Source: Pseudoalteromonas neustonica
GTDB taxonomy: Bacteria > Pseudomonadota > Gammaproteobacteria > Enterobacterales > Alteromonadaceae
Direction of reading: 5' to 3'
Length of the DNA: 64,000 bases
NCBI RefSeq assembly: GCF_001653135.1
Contig: NZ_BDDS01000005.1
Span: 124,001-188,000 of the forward strand
The position numbers and the translations under genes are program-made. The notes under the pieces were generated by a model, which saw nothing but the letters and a program-made list of their open reading frames with translations, searched no databases and had not been told where the DNA came from. Position 1 is the first letter of the stretch. Each line of letters begins with the position of its first letter. Positions 44,823 through 55,452 of this stretch are shown here, in pieces.

Positions 44823-45062
44823 TTAAGCCTTATGGTCTTCTTTGCTTTTATCAATAGACTCTTTATTTTGAATGGGACTATTACTTTGTTCTATGTTATC
44901 AGTAGGTTTAGGTTGTTCTTCTTCAGATACTGCTTTTTTAAACCCTTTTACAGCATTCCCTAAATCACCACCAATTCCGCGTAATTTTTTTGTACCAAAA
45001 AGTAACACAATGATTGCCAAAACAATCAGTAATTGCCAAATACTAATACCGCCAAAACCCAT
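44823..45062 (-). CDS. tatA: Sec-independent translocase subunit TatA
   Basis: 79 residues from the ATG at 45062, which has GGAG 7 bases upstream; a GTG at 45074 would add four residues not seen in the family. Seen: [19 protein letters not shown], the FGTKKL hinge and [14 protein letters not shown] amphipathic helix. It forms the oligomeric pore of the Tat system. Confidence 0.95.
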   Translation of the reverse strand: MGFGGISIWQLLIVLAIIVLLFGTKKLRGIGGDLGNAVKGFKKAVSEEEQPKPTDNIEQSNSPIQNKESIDKSKEDHKA

Positions 45063-45142
45063 GATGTTCTCCACTTAATTAAATACTGTGAATTAAAGTT
45101 ATTGTATTGATTATACTCACCGAGCACTAAATAGCACTTAGT

Positions 45143-46753
45143 TTATGACGCATTGCGCCAAGCGAGGATAAAGCCACTTAGCGAGCAAACTGCTGCAATA
45201 CTTGCTGCTATCATATCGTGCTGTAAATAGCATAGTCCCGACACTATCATTGCAGCTCCCGCAAATACACCAAGTAATAATGGCTTGTGCGACGGCTGAG
45301 TGATTGGAGTCTGTACTTGATACTGCTGTTGCTGCTTTAAATTATGGTAAATTAAATCAGGCAATTCGGGCATTTTTTCTGCCCAAAAAGGTAAATTTGC
45401 ATATACCTGCTTAAGTACCGACCAAGGGCCGACTTGTTGCTTTACCCAGTCTTCTAAGAAGGGTTTTGCTGTTTTCCATAAATCTAATTGTGGATATAAC
45501 TGACGCCCTAATCCTTCAACATACAGTAAGGTTTTTTGCAGTAGAACTAATTGGGGTTGAACTTGCATATTAAAGCGACGAGCTGTATTAAACAAGTTGA
45601 CTAAAACGTGACCAAATGAGATTTCAGCTAATGGCTTATTAAAAATCGGCTCGCACACTGTACGAATCGCAAACTCAAACTCTTCAACGCTGGTATCCTT
45701 TGGAACCCACCCTGAGTCAACATGCAGCTGGGCGACTTGACGGTAGTCACGATTAAAAAAGGCAATAAAGTTCTCTGCAAGGTAACGTTTATCTTCTTTG
45801 TTTAAGGTGCCAACAATCCCGCAGTCGATCCCAATAAATTTGGGGTTTTCAGGCGTGTCGTATGATACAAACACGTTCCCTGGATGCATGTCAGCATGAA
45901 AAAAGCTATCACGGAATACTTGGGTGAAAAACACTTCCACGCCTCGTTCAGCTAGCAATTTCATATTGGTGTTTTGCGCAACTAATGCGTCAGTATCCGA
46001 AACTGGAATACCGTAAATACGCTCCATTACGAGTACATTAACACGACTGTAGTCACTGTAAACATAAGGGATATAAAGCGAATCTGAACCTTCAAAGTTA
46101 CGCTTTAATTGAATAGCATTAGCGCCTTCACGCATTAAATCTAGTTCATCGAGTAAGGTTTTTTTATACTCTTTAACCACTTCTACAGGGCGTAATCTTT
46201 TTGCTTCATTTACTAATTTAGCCACGACTTTAGCAAATTGCTCCATCAAGGCTAGGTCGGCATCAATTTGGCCTTTTATATCTGGGCGAATTACTTTTAT
46301 CACCACATCTTGCGGTTGTTGATGTTCATCGATTAAGGTCGCTGTGTGAACTTGTGCAATAGATGCAGAGGCTAAAGGAGTTTGTTCAAAGTCACTAAAG
46401 CATTCACTAATGTCATTGATCTCTAATGCTTCTTCAATGAGCTTTTGTGCTAATGCACTTTCAAAAGGGAGTACTTGATCTTGTAGGTGCGCAAGCTCTA
46501 TTGCTATATCGAGCGGTAATAAATCGCGACGCGTAGAGAGCATTTGGCCAAACTTAATCCATACAGGGCCTAACTGTTGCAGCGCCAAGCGCAGTCGTAA
46601 TCCAGCTGGTTTATCTGTGTGTTTGTTTTTAAGCCAGAACAAGCATGAGCGGCCAGCTTTAGCATACCAAGGTATTTTATTGGCAGGGATCAGTTCATCT
46701 AAACCATAGTTGAGTAGGGTTTGGGTGATGTAATATAACCGAGCAGCTGACAC
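45143..46753 (-). CDS. ubiB: UbiB, ABC1/ADCK-type ubiquinone biosynthesis protein
   Basis: 536 residues. Seen: the KxGQ motif in [16 protein letters not shown] at about 65-80, the Ala-rich loop [11 protein letters not shown] near 122, a kinase-like core ([35 protein letters not shown]), and two C-terminal membrane helices after residue 495. UbiB is an atypical kinase/ATPase needed to supply ubiquinone precursors. It is read with ubiJ and ubiE. Confidence 0.96.
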   Translation of the reverse strand: MSAARLYYITQTLLNYGLDELIPANKIPWYAKAGRSCLFWLKNKHTDKPAGLRLRLALQQLGPVWIKFGQMLSTRRDLLPLDIAIELAHLQDQVLPFESALAQKLIEEALEINDISECFSDFEQTPLASASIAQVHTATLIDEHQQPQDVVIKVIRPDIKGQIDADLALMEQFAKVVAKLVNEAKRLRPVEVVKEYKKTLLDELDLMREGANAIQLKRNFEGSDSLYIPYVYSDYSRVNVLVMERIYGIPVSDTDALVAQNTNMKLLAERGVEVFFTQVFRDSFFHADMHPGNVFVSYDTPENPKFIGIDCGIVGTLNKEDKRYLAENFIAFFNRDYRQVAQLHVDSGWVPKDTSVEEFEFAIRTVCEPIFNKPLAEISFGHVLVNLFNTARRFNMQVQPQLVLLQKTLLYVEGLGRQLYPQLDLWKTAKPFLEDWVKQQVGPWSVLKQVYANLPFWAEKMPELPDLIYHNLKQQQQYQVQTPITQPSHKPLLLGVFAGAAMIVSGLCYLQHDMIAASIAAVCSLSGFILAWRNAS

Positions 46754-46770
46754 AAATAATCCTTACAGAT

Positions 46771-47376
46771 TTAGTTAGATTGAAGTAATTGGTTTATACG
46801 CATTTCAAGCTGAGCAACTTGGCCTTTTAATTGGCGGGTGTGTTGTTTAAATTGTTCAAGCTCTATCGGGTGAATGGTGACCGCTAACTCATCTTGGCAT
46901 AAATGAGTAATCGTATTGTTAAGCTTAAGCTGTGTTTTATCGCCTTGGCTTTTCAATTGCGTAATAAGCTGCCAAACTTGTTGTGCAGGGACATCACCAA
47001 TATAACGAGAAAGGTGTTCAGGCCAGTCAATATCCATTGCAGCAAAAGCATTACTGTAGCCTTGAGCAATATTTAAATCACCTTGGAGATCGAGTTTGTC
47101 CTGGCGGATCAGCTGCGTCAACATCGCTGGATTTTGTAATGCCATTAAGGTATCGATATTAGCGCTGATCATGCAGTCATACAGTGTTTCTTTGGTATTG
47201 TATAAATGTAAATTTTGGCCGGTGAACACCACTACAAATTGTTGTTGCCAGTCACGTATATCAATTAATAAACGCTGTTGAGTGACAGGTTTTAGCTTGG
47301 CTATTAAAGTACTATCAAGCACTAGCGCTGTATTTAAAATACGCTCAACTACAGCGACTAGAAAATTCGTTAACAT
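46771..47376 (-). CDS. ubiJ: Ubiquinone biosynthesis accessory factor UbiJ
   Basis: About 201 residues from the ATG at 47376 (AAAGGTG upstream) rather than the one at 47406. An SCP2-like lipid-binding domain occupies the first two-thirds (VFTGQNLHLYN, ISANIDTLMALQNP, LQGDLNIAQGYSNAFAAMDI), and a short coiled coil ends the protein. UbiJ holds hydrophobic intermediates for the Ubi enzymes. The position between ubiE and ubiB is the usual one. Confidence 0.93.
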   Translation of the reverse strand: MLTNFLVAVVERILNTALVLDSTLIAKLKPVTQQRLLIDIRDWQQQFVVVFTGQNLHLYNTKETLYDCMISANIDTLMALQNPAMLTQLIRQDKLDLQGDLNIAQGYSNAFAAMDIDWPEHLSRYIGDVPAQQVWQLITQLKSQGDKTQLKLNNTITHLCQDELAVTIHPIELEQFKQHTRQLKGQVAQLEMRINQLLQSN

Positions 47377-47414
47377 AACAGCACCTTTACCTTTTTCAGT
47401 GTCCAAGCTAGCGC

Positions 47415-48170
47415 TTAATATTTAAAACCACGATGTAACGCGACAATGCCACCAGTTAGATTTTGATACGTTGTTTGTTCAAAGCCAGCATCATTCATCA
47501 TGGTTTTGAGTGTTTCTTGATCTGGATGCATGCGAATTGATTCAGCCAAATATTTGTATGATTCGCCGTCGTTAGCAACCAATTCACCCATTTTTGGTAG
47601 CAGGTTGAATGAGTAAAAATCATAGGCTTTATTGAGCAACTCATGTTCTGGTTTAGAAAACTCTAATACCAACAACCGACCACCTGGCTTTAAAATGCGG
47701 TACATTGAGCGCAGCGCTTTATTTTGATCGGTCACATTACGCAAACCAAATGCGATAGTAATTAAATCAAAGCTATTATCAGGGAAAGGCAGTGCTTCGG
47801 CATTCATTTGCACGTAGTCGATATTTCCTACAAGACCTAAGTTGTGCAGTTTTTCACGGCCTACTTTGAGCATCGATGAGTTAATGTCACCTAATACCAC
47901 TTGGCCTGTATCACCAACGAGTTGGCTAAATTTAGCTGTTAAATCACCCGTGCCGCCGGCTAAATCAAGTACATAATGACCTTTACGTACACCAGAGCTG
48001 GCAATAGTTTGGCGTTTCCATAAACGATGAATACCAAAAGACATAAGATCATTCATTACGTCATATTTAGTCGCAACGGAGTGAAATACATCGGCGACCA
48101 TGGAAGCTTTTTCGGTTTCGGCAACAGTTTTATAGCCAAAATGCGCGGTCTTTTCTGGATTCTCGTTCAT
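47415..48170 (-). CDS. ubiE: Ubiquinone/menaquinone C-methyltransferase UbiE
   Basis: 251 residues. Seen: [20 protein letters not shown] at the start, SAM motif [15 protein letters not shown] near 70, [20 protein letters not shown] near 130 and [17 protein letters not shown] near 168. It methylates the quinone ring in ubiquinone and menaquinone synthesis. First gene of the ubiE-ubiJ-ubiB run, which then leads into tatABC. Confidence 0.97.
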   Translation of the reverse strand: MNENPEKTAHFGYKTVAETEKASMVADVFHSVATKYDVMNDLMSFGIHRLWKRQTIASSGVRKGHYVLDLAGGTGDLTAKFSQLVGDTGQVVLGDINSSMLKVGREKLHNLGLVGNIDYVQMNAEALPFPDNSFDLITIAFGLRNVTDQNKALRSMYRILKPGGRLLVLEFSKPEHELLNKAYDFYSFNLLPKMGELVANDGESYKYLAESIRMHPDQETLKTMMNDAGFEQTTYQNLTGGIVALHRGFKY

Positions 48171-48273
48171 GATTAATCTCTATCGTGGCAATAAAGACTA
48201 GTGTACTTGATTGTGACCGTGAGGTGCAATTTGAATATGGTTAAATTGTTCGCAGGTAACAACTTTATATGGT

Positions 48274-49278
48274 TTATTGACCAGCGATAAAGCTGCTTTG
48301 ACCAAGAGATTTTGCTTTATATGCAGCATTCGATGCTTTGCGCGCTAATTTATTAAAATCTTTCTCGTCGTGATGCTTAGCAATACCAAGGGATAAACTA
48401 ATTGGTGGAAGTTTAATACCATTTTTTGAGCTTACAAAGCGTAACTTCTCGACTCCATTGCGGACTTTTTCAGCTATAACATTGGCTGTTTCTGGGTCAA
48501 TATCAGCAAGTAAAATGGTAAATGCATCTTTACCTGTACGTCCGGGTAAACCGCTTTCAAATACGTACTTTTGAATTTGTTTAGCAACTTTATTTAAAAT
48601 AACTTCACCAATCATATCGCCGTAGTTATCAATAAAGTGATCTAAATTATCAATTTGAATGGCGATTGCACATACTGATTTGTTTTTACCTAACCATAAT
48701 TGTGTTTGCTGGTTTAAGTAGTGGCGCTTATACAGACCAGTTTGGTGATCAGTGATGTGTTGTTTACGTAATTGTAGGAGTTGTTGCTGGGTTCTTTCTT
48801 GTAATCGTTTAGCTTTGATAAGCTCTCGCTTAAATTGCTTATGCTGTGTGAGTAAATGGGCAGTCTGTTTGCTTAGCGTCTCTAATGCTAAGCGGCTTTG
48901 CTTAACGTTATTTTCATCAAGTGAATGAACGCAGTCACTCACTTGGCTGGCAAAACGAATTATTTCTTTTTCAGTGGAGTGTGCTGAGCGCGACAATGAA
49001 TTAATAACACCATCGACATTGCGAACCATGGAGGTTTCAGCTTTGTGAGCCTGATCGATGTAGTCAAAATAAAGTTGTTCGATATAAACAGAATCAATTA
49101 TTTGCCCTTGGGCAATTGCGCGATCAATCGTTGTGCTTAGGTCGGAATTGACTTGGCTAACGAAAGTGTAAACTACCTGATAATTTAGAGGTGACGGCGG
49201 TAAACTATGATGTTCTAAAAAGATACATACCTTGGTCATTTTTTCTTGAGCAATAGCCATGGAATCATGGAACATCAT
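48274..49278 (-). CDS. GGDEF-domain protein with degenerate active site
   Basis: 334 residues, no membrane helix. Seen: an N-terminal helical region (about 1-100), a coiled coil at about 110-170, and a GGDEF-fold domain whose signature reads GRTGKDAFTILLADI. GKDAF replaces GGDEF, so two catalytic positions are changed and diguanylate cyclase activity is doubtful. It could bind GTP or act as a protein-interaction module. The rest of the domain is well kept (DHFIDNYGDMIGEVILNKVA, SLGIAKH). It is transcribed toward ubiE with a 100-base gap. Confidence 0.85.
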   Translation of the reverse strand: MMFHDSMAIAQEKMTKVCIFLEHHSLPPSPLNYQVVYTFVSQVNSDLSTTIDRAIAQGQIIDSVYIEQLYFDYIDQAHKAETSMVRNVDGVINSLSRSAHSTEKEIIRFASQVSDCVHSLDENNVKQSRLALETLSKQTAHLLTQHKQFKRELIKAKRLQERTQQQLLQLRKQHITDHQTGLYKRHYLNQQTQLWLGKNKSVCAIAIQIDNLDHFIDNYGDMIGEVILNKVAKQIQKYVFESGLPGRTGKDAFTILLADIDPETANVIAEKVRNGVEKLRFVSSKNGIKLPPISLSLGIAKHHDEKDFNKLARKASNAAYKAKSLGQSSFIAGQ

Positions 49279-49594
49279 TGTTTATACCAACTAAATACGC
49301 GTAACAGCTAAATTAAATAACTCAATCCATGAGACATCTGGGCTATCCTAGCATTTATTTCCTCAATACATTAATCTGTATCGAGTGAATTTAAAAGCTA
49401 AAAAACACAATTTAGAAGCAAAAGTTGCATTTTTGCTTTCCAATCGCTGATTTTCTCAACAATAGCACTAATGTAAAAAAATACTGATTAAGTACTAGGC
49501 AATAATTGCTGTTAATTTAGCCTTATTTTAAAGTCTCTTAGTCGCATTTTTTTGATTGTTTTAGTCTTACTGGGTTAGCTTAGCCTTACCATTA
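49279..49594. other. Divergent intergenic region
   Basis: About 316 bases between the degenerate GGDEF gene (minus) and the DUF885 lipoprotein gene (plus). It is AT-rich and must hold both promoters. No repeat, RNA structure or clear operator was seen. Confidence 0.5.
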
Positions 49595-49615
49595 ATGCCA
49601 CAGAGCTCTAAAACT

Positions 49616-51394
49616 ATGAAAAAACCACGCTCAAATATTTTCCATCACTCATTATTGAGCCTAGCTCTTGTGTGTTCGTTGAGTGCGTGTCAAATGACCG
49701 ATATAAACAGCGACCAACAATTTACGGATGCCGCTGAAGCGATTGTTGACTATCGTAAAAGTATTAGCCCGTACAGTAACCCCGCAGGAGTAGATGGCTA
49801 CTTATTAAGTAATTTATCAGCTGAGTTTCTTGAAAAAAAATACCAAGGAAATATTCAGCTATTAGCGCAATTAGACGCGATAGATAAAGATAAACTCAAT
49901 GAAGAAAATCGAATAAACCTCACTATAATCCGCGCTCAAGTGCAAAACAGTGTCGATGAATATGTGTTTAATGCACACTACATGCCACTGACATCTGAAT
50001 ATGGTTTTCATTCGAGTTTGTCGTTTATGGTATCGCGCTCAGATTATAAGACAGCTGCTGACTACCAGCTTTACCTTAAACGTTTGCAGCAAGTTCCCCG
50101 CTTTTTTGAGCAAAATATTGGCTGGATGCGTAAAGGCTTGCAAGCTGGTTTAACACAACCGAAAGCCGTCTTAATCGGGTATCAAGACTCAATTAACGCC
50201 TACATTGTTGACGATGTAACGCAATCGGAATTTTATAAGCCATTTTTAACTAACACTGCCGGATTAAGTGATAATGAGTTTTCAGTTTTACAACGACAAG
50301 CCAAAAAAATAATTAAAGATCAGGTGATTGTCGCTTACAAGGGGTATTTAACGTTTTTTAATGAAGAGTATCAACCGGGTGCGCGTAGCGAAATAGGCAT
50401 TTCAACTACACCAAATGGTGAGGCGTTTTATGCTAATCGCGCCAAGTATTACACCACTACAGATATGACGCCAAAAGAAATCCATGAGCTTGGCTTAAAA
50501 GAAGTTGCGCGTATTCGTGGTGAAATGGATGAGGTGATTAAGCAAGTTGGTTTTGAAGGCACGTTTGCCGAATTTGTGCACTTTTTACGTACGGATCCAC
50601 AATTTTACGCAACAACTCCTGAAGAGTTATTAAAAGAAGCATCGTTTATCGCTAAAAAAATGGATGCACAATTACCTAAACTATTTCATACCTTACCGCG
50701 TATGCCTTACGGTGTAGCCCCAGTACCTGCGAGTATTGCGCCAAAATATACAACCGGACGTTATTCTGGTTCAAGCCGTGACGATCAAGCCGGTTTTTAT
50801 TGGGTAAACACCTATGCGCTGGATAAACGTCCTTTGTATGTATTAGAGGCGTTAACTTTGCACGAAGCAGTGCCAGGCCATCACTTACAAATATCGCTCA
50901 ACGCAGAGTTAGAGTATTTACCAAGTTATCGCCGCGACGCTTACTTGTCAGCATTTGGTGAAGGCTGGGGTTTATACTCTGAATATTTAGGACTTGAGGC
51001 TGGTTTTTATCAAGACCCATATAGTAACTTTGGCCGTTTAACGTATGAAATGTGGCGTGCTGCACGTTTAGTTGTTGATACGGGTATGCATATGTATGGC
51101 TGGAGCCGTGAGCGTGCAATGAACTTTATGAGTGAAAATACGGCCCTGTCGTTACATAACGTTAAAACAGAAACTGACCGTTATATATCATGGCCAGCGC
51201 AAGCGTTATCTTACAAAATCGGTGAGTTAACCATTAAGCGTTTACGCCAAGAAACAGAGCAAGCACTAGGGCAGAACTTTGATATTCGTGAATTCCATCA
51301 TCAAATACTTCGCCATGGTTCAGTCCCTCTGTCAGTTCTTGAGGAACAAATTCGTTTGTATATTCAAGCTGAATTAGCTAAACAGAAAAGCTAA
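49616..51394 (+). CDS. DUF885 lipoprotein, putative zinc peptidase
   Basis: About 592 residues from the ATG at 49616, which starts a lipoprotein signal with lipobox LSAC; an earlier ATG at 49595 would only lengthen the n-region. The catalytic zinc motif HEAVPGHHLQ lies near residue 420, with a downstream ELSEYL-like helix (GWGLYSEYLGLEAG) supplying a Glu ligand. DUF885 proteins are M32/M3-like periplasmic peptidases of poorly known substrate. It stands alone, with no operon partner. Confidence 0.88.
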   Translation: MKKPRSNIFHHSLLSLALVCSLSACQMTDINSDQQFTDAAEAIVDYRKSISPYSNPAGVDGYLLSNLSAEFLEKKYQGNIQLLAQLDAIDKDKLNEENRINLTIIRAQVQNSVDEYVFNAHYMPLTSEYGFHSSLSFMVSRSDYKTAADYQLYLKRLQQVPRFFEQNIGWMRKGLQAGLTQPKAVLIGYQDSINAYIVDDVTQSEFYKPFLTNTAGLSDNEFSVLQRQAKKIIKDQVIVAYKGYLTFFNEEYQPGARSEIGISTTPNGEAFYANRAKYYTTTDMTPKEIHELGLKEVARIRGEMDEVIKQVGFEGTFAEFVHFLRTDPQFYATTPEELLKEASFIAKKMDAQLPKLFHTLPRMPYGVAPVPASIAPKYTTGRYSGSSRDDQAGFYWVNTYALDKRPLYVLEALTLHEAVPGHHLQISLNAELEYLPSYRRDAYLSAFGEGWGLYSEYLGLEAGFYQDPYSNFGRLTYEMWRAARLVVDTGMHMYGWSRERAMNFMSENTALSLHNVKTETDRYISWPAQALSYKIGELTIKRLRQETEQALGQNFDIREFHHQILRHGSVPLSVLEEQIRLYIQAELAKQKS

Positions 51395-51510
51395 CCGTTA
51401 TTCAGTGTAGGCCCAACAATTTGAAGTCCTAGGGTATAAAACTCTTTGCTTGAAATTTGATCTGCTTATATGCTCTTTGCTGGAATAAAATAACCAGCAA
51501 GGGGCGTTGG

Positions 51511-52992
51511 ATGAGTGATTTTATAATTTTTAGTATAGATGTGTTTGCCAGTTTATTTATTGTGGCATTGGGTTTGTTTGTATTAGTGGTTATTTATTTT
51601 TATATTGCAGATGTAACTCAATCAAAACAAGCTATTAGGCGTAACTACCCGGTGATTGGCCGGTTTCGATATTTTTTTGAGCGCCAAGGCGAGTTTTTTC
51701 GTCAGTATTTCTTTGCCATGGATCGTGAGGAAATGCCTTTCAACCGTGCTGATCGCAGTTGGGTGTACAAAGCGGCTAAGAATGTTGACCGTACATCAGC
51801 GTTTGGTTCAACACAGAGTTTAGAAGTCACTGGTACAGTTATGTTTATGAACTGTGCGTTTCCTACCTTAGACGAAGAAGCCCTCGAGCCAAGCGCTGTA
51901 ATAATTGGGCCTTATTGTACTGTACCTTATGCAACAAACTCCTTATTTAATATCTCAGGTATGAGTTTTGGTGCCTTATCTAAACCTGCAGTGCGTGCTT
52001 TATCAAAAGGTGCAAAGCTTGCAGGATGCTGGATGAATACAGGCGAAGGCGGTTTAAGCCCTTATCATTTAGAGGGGGGCGCAGATATAGTTTTCCAAAT
52101 AGGCACGGCTAAGTATGGTGTGCGTGATGGGCAAGGCAATTTGAGCATTAAAAAGCTTCAAGAGATTGCGGCTTATGAGCAAGTTAAGATGTTTGAAATA
52201 AAAATGAGCCAAGGAGCAAAACCGGGCAAAGGAGGCATGCTACCCGGTAAAAAAGTTAATGCTGAAATTGCAGCTATTCGGGGCATTCCACAGGGGCAAG
52301 ATTCAATCAGCCCAAATGGTCATCCAGAGGTTAAAAATCCGTCAGACTTACTTGATATGATTGCAAAAGTCCGTGAAACAACAGGTAAGCCTACCGGTTT
52401 TAAAGCCGTTATAGGCGCTTATGCATGGCTAGAAACCTTGTTTGCAGAAATAAACCATCGCGGTATCGAATCAGCGCCCGATTTTATTACTATCGATAGT
52501 GCTGATGGTGGCACCGGCGCGGCACCTCAACCTTTAATGGACTCGGTTGGATTACCCTTAAAAGAGAGTCTACCTTTAGTCGTTAGCATGCTTGAAAAAC
52601 ATGGCTTACGAGAGCGGGTTAAGGTGATTGCATCGGGTAAATTAATTGTGCCGTCAAAAGTGGCTTGGGCACTGGCGCTTGGCGCAGATTTTGTTGTTTC
52701 TGCACGTGGTCATATGTTTGCCCTGGGCTGTATTCAAGCATTGCAGTGCAATAAGGACACTTGCCCAACAGGTATAACAACACACGATGAACGCTTGCAG
52801 CGCGGCCTTGATGTAGCTGACAAGGCGCAGCGTGTCGCTAATTACAACAAGTATATTCATTATGGGGCGGGGTTAATTGCGCACTCATGTGGTGTATTTA
52901 GTGCTCGAGAACTCAGCCGTGAACATGTTCGGGTTGTGCAGGAAAATGGCTTATCAGAACCACTAGATAAAATGTATGAAAATTATCAGTAA
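51511..52992 (+). CDS. FMN-binding glutamate synthase-family protein
   Basis: About 493 residues from the ATG at 51511 (AGGGGCG upstream). Seen: an N-terminal membrane helix at about 11-32, then the FMN-barrel of the glutamate synthase large subunit: ISGMSFGALSKPAVRALSKG, GEGGLSPYH, IKMSQGAKPGKGGMLPG, SADGGTGAAP and a Cys cluster CIQALQCNKDTCPTG for a 3Fe-4S centre. The glutaminase domain of full GltB is absent, so ammonia would have to come from elsewhere or the reaction differs. Such stand-alone proteins are of uncertain function. Confidence 0.88.
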   Translation: MSDFIIFSIDVFASLFIVALGLFVLVVIYFYIADVTQSKQAIRRNYPVIGRFRYFFERQGEFFRQYFFAMDREEMPFNRADRSWVYKAAKNVDRTSAFGSTQSLEVTGTVMFMNCAFPTLDEEALEPSAVIIGPYCTVPYATNSLFNISGMSFGALSKPAVRALSKGAKLAGCWMNTGEGGLSPYHLEGGADIVFQIGTAKYGVRDGQGNLSIKKLQEIAAYEQVKMFEIKMSQGAKPGKGGMLPGKKVNAEIAAIRGIPQGQDSISPNGHPEVKNPSDLLDMIAKVRETTGKPTGFKAVIGAYAWLETLFAEINHRGIESAPDFITIDSADGGTGAAPQPLMDSVGLPLKESLPLVVSMLEKHGLRERVKVIASGKLIVPSKVAWALALGADFVVSARGHMFALGCIQALQCNKDTCPTGITTHDERLQRGLDVADKAQRVANYNKYIHYGAGLIAHSCGVFSARELSREHVRVVQENGLSEPLDKMYENYQ

Positions 52993-53035
52993 TTTAAAGG
53001 GGCTAGGTAATAGGGCCCGCCCAAAGTAGGTTGAT

Positions 53036-53063
53036 AAAAAGGCACTTAATAAAGTGCCTTTTG
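53036..53063. terminator. Intrinsic terminator between convergent genes
   Basis: AAAAAGGCACTT, AATA loop, AAGTGCCTTTTG. It lies between the FMN-dependent synthase gene (plus) and mtnK (minus) and could stop both. Confidence 0.8.
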
Positions 53064-53077
53064 CTATATTTATACAC

Positions 53078-54295
53078 TTAATTTAGTTGGCTTATTAATA
53101 AAGAGAAAAATTCCTCTTTGTTATTGCAGGTATGGGCGTTGAGTACTAACTGCTCGCCCAGCGCTAAGGTGTGACGCTGTACATCTAAGCGGGCTTGTTC
53201 ATCTTCAATACCATCAATATCGGCAACATGAGCCAAGCCAATCGTACGGCGAATAAGCTCAACACCACAGTAGCCAATAGCATCTTGCAAAACTTGTTGC
53301 ATAAAGTGTTCAGCGTAGCCATTTGCTTGCAAATTCAAATCAGTACTTTGCTTTACAATTAGCGCAAGCCACTGTTGTTCAAATAAGCTATAGCTTTCTT
53401 GCAGGCAAGTCAGTAAGTGGCTGTGATAGTTGCGGCGAATAACAAACTCACTAATGCGGGCGTTTTGAGCGCAGTAATTTAATAATAAGTTGCCGATAAA
53501 TGAGCCGATATCAAAGCCTATAGGGCCAAAAAAACCAAACTCAGGATCGATTATCTTAGTGGTGCTTTGATCTGCAAAAATGCTGCCGCTATGCATATCA
53601 CCGTGGAGCAGAGTTTGCGGGCATGATAAAAATTGCGCTTTGAGTTTTGCGATTGCTAAATGTAGCGCAGCGTTACTTTGTAATTTACTCACCGTGCTTT
53701 GTAATTGTGCAGGGTAGTTATTTCGCTCATGCTCACGCAGAATATCGTTAAAAAATAAGTCTTCAGTAATTTGGCAAAGTTCAGGGTTGGTAAACTGAGT
53801 GACTTTCGCTTTTTTATCCTGAGCGGCTAAGTAAAAATCTGAATTATAAAATCCCGTATAACTTAAATAGCGGGCTACATGCTGGCCAAGCAATGGAAAG
53901 TGTTCTGCGTTAATTTGTGCGGTGCGTAAAATTTGTAAATGACCCAGATCTTCTAAAATAGTTAACGCTGATACGGGGTTATAATGCAATACATTGGCTG
54001 TGTGTTCAGGGCAAATAGCGCCATGATTAACTAACACTTCAGCTTCAATTCGTGCTCTATCAAGTGTTAATGGCCATGATTCTCCTACGCAGCGAGCATA
54101 AGGCAGTGCTTGTTTTAATATAACGCTGTTATTTTGCTCATCACTGATTCTAAATACTAAGTTTAAATTACCATCACCAAACTCATACGCAGTTAAAGTT
54201 TGATCTGGCTGAAAAAAATCATATCCCTCTTCTTTTACAAGATTTTTAATATAATCAATCGCATGCTGGGCATTAAACGCAAAGTATTTGGCCAT
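53078..54295 (-). CDS. mtnK: Methylthioribose kinase
   Basis: 405 residues of the aminoglycoside-phosphotransferase-like kinase fold. Seen: YEFGDGNLNLVFRI near 46, ILKQALPYAR with the nucleotide-binding Lys, LLHGDMHSGSIFAD near 235 with the catalytic Asp, and IIDPEFGFFGPIGFDIG with the metal Asp. It phosphorylates 5-methylthioribose to MTR-1-P, the MtnA substrate. Divergent from mtnA across a 134-base region. The presence of a kinase implies the MTA nucleosidase route (MtnN) rather than MTA phosphorylase. Confidence 0.95.
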   Translation of the reverse strand: MAKYFAFNAQHAIDYIKNLVKEEGYDFFQPDQTLTAYEFGDGNLNLVFRISDEQNNSVILKQALPYARCVGESWPLTLDRARIEAEVLVNHGAICPEHTANVLHYNPVSALTILEDLGHLQILRTAQINAEHFPLLGQHVARYLSYTGFYNSDFYLAAQDKKAKVTQFTNPELCQITEDLFFNDILREHERNNYPAQLQSTVSKLQSNAALHLAIAKLKAQFLSCPQTLLHGDMHSGSIFADQSTTKIIDPEFGFFGPIGFDIGSFIGNLLLNYCAQNARISEFVIRRNYHSHLLTCLQESYSLFEQQWLALIVKQSTDLNLQANGYAEHFMQQVLQDAIGYCGVELIRRTIGLAHVADIDGIEDEQARLDVQRHTLALGEQLVLNAHTCNNKEEFFSLLISQLN

Positions 54296-54429
54296 CGGGC
54301 TTCTCTTATTAATTCAGGAACAATAGCATTCTATACCTTTAACCGTTTGGAAGTCTACACTTCCGCCTTGTGGGTTTTTAAAACTGATGTAAAATAGCAG
54401 CAGATTTTATATTGGTAGGTCCAACTCAT
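54296..54429. promoter_or_regulatory. mtnK-mtnA divergent promoter region
   Basis: The 134-base gap holds an inverted repeat GGAAGT-CTAC-ACTTCC at 54349-54364. It is a candidate operator for both arms. It does not match a clean MetJ box, and no regulator can be named. The repeat is centred 73 bases from mtnA and about 60 from mtnK. Confidence 0.4.
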
Positions 54430-55452
54430 ATGCAAGATTTAATCGCTAGCAGCTTAAAATTCCAAAATAATACCTTAATGGTATTGGATCAGTATTTATT
54501 GCCCCATCAACAGGTGTGGCATGAATGCCGTGATGTAAAAACCATGAGAGAGCTAATTTTGAGTTTAAAAATTCGTGGTGCTCCATTGATTGGTTTAGGT
54601 GCTAGTTTATTAATTGCTTATTTGGCTGAACAAGACACAACCAAAGCTGTTTTAGCGCAAGCCATTGATGACCTTGAAGCTACGCGTCCCACCGCTGTTA
54701 ATTTAATGCATTGCATGGCGAAACTAAGGGTGGCATTACAGCAGCAAGATTATGTAGCTGAAGTTATAAACACAGCAGTAAAGCTGTTCAACGAAGACAT
54801 TGCTCTGTGCGAGAAAATGGCAACTCACGGAGCAAAACTCGTTAACAGTGGCGATAATATTCTGACTCATTGTAATACGGGAGCGTTAGCTACTGCAGGC
54901 ATAGGCACTGCGCTTGGGGTGATTTATAAAGCGCAGCAGCGCCATGGTGACATTCATGTGTGGGTAGACGAAACTAGGCCATTGTTACAAGGTGGGCGGT
55001 TGACTGCATTTGAATTAGAGCGCTGGCAAATCCCTTATACTTTAATTTGCGACAACATGGCTGCAAGTTTAATGGCCGCGGGCAAAGTGGATAAAATTTT
55101 TGTGGGTGCAGACCGTATCGCCGCCAATGGCGATTTTGCAAATAAAGTAGGTACTTACAATTTAGCTGTGCTTGCGCACTTTCATGATATTGAATTTTAT
55201 GTTGTTGCGCCGCTAACCACATTAGATATAAACACGGCGTGCGGCAAAGAGATAGAAATAGAGCAGCGTAATGGAGCAGAGGTACGCGGTGTCAGCGGCA
55301 GTTTTGGCGAGGCGCTTTGGGCACCGACTAACGCAAAAGTTTACAATCCAGCATTTGACGTAACGCCCGCAAAGCTTATCACGGGCTGGGTACTGGATAC
55401 TGGAGTGTATAGCCAAGCTGATATTAAGCGAGGCGCTTTGAGGGGCTTTTAG
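54430..55452 (+). CDS. mtnA: Methylthioribose-1-phosphate isomerase
   Basis: About 340 residues from the ATG at 54430; a TTG at 54412 is a weaker alternative. Seen: [19 protein letters not shown] near 45, the catalytic-Cys stretch [18 protein letters not shown] near 150, [18 protein letters not shown] and the catalytic-Asp stretch [19 protein letters not shown] near 233. It converts MTR-1-P to methylthioribulose-1-P. The last four bases overlap the stop of the convergent regulator gene. Confidence 0.97.
   Translation: MQDLIASSLKFQNNTLMVLDQYLLPHQQVWHECRDVKTMRELILSLKIRGAPLIGLGASLLIAYLAEQDTTKAVLAQAIDDLEATRPTAVNLMHCMAKLRVALQQQDYVAEVINTAVKLFNEDIALCEKMATHGAKLVNSGDNILTHCNTGALATAGIGTALGVIYKAQQRHGDIHVWVDETRPLLQGGRLTAFELERWQIPYTLICDNMAASLMAAGKVDKIFVGADRIAANGDFANKVGTYNLAVLAHFHDIEFYVVAPLTTLDINTACGKEIEIEQRNGAEVRGVSGSFGEALWAPTNAKVYNPAFDVTPAKLITGWVLDTGVYSQADIKRGALRGF

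Noticed and set aside
53018..53063. Riboswitch near the mtn genes
   Set aside because: The only structure seen is an intrinsic terminator between convergent genes; no SAM-type aptamer motif could be recognised upstream of mtnK, mtnA or mtnB.
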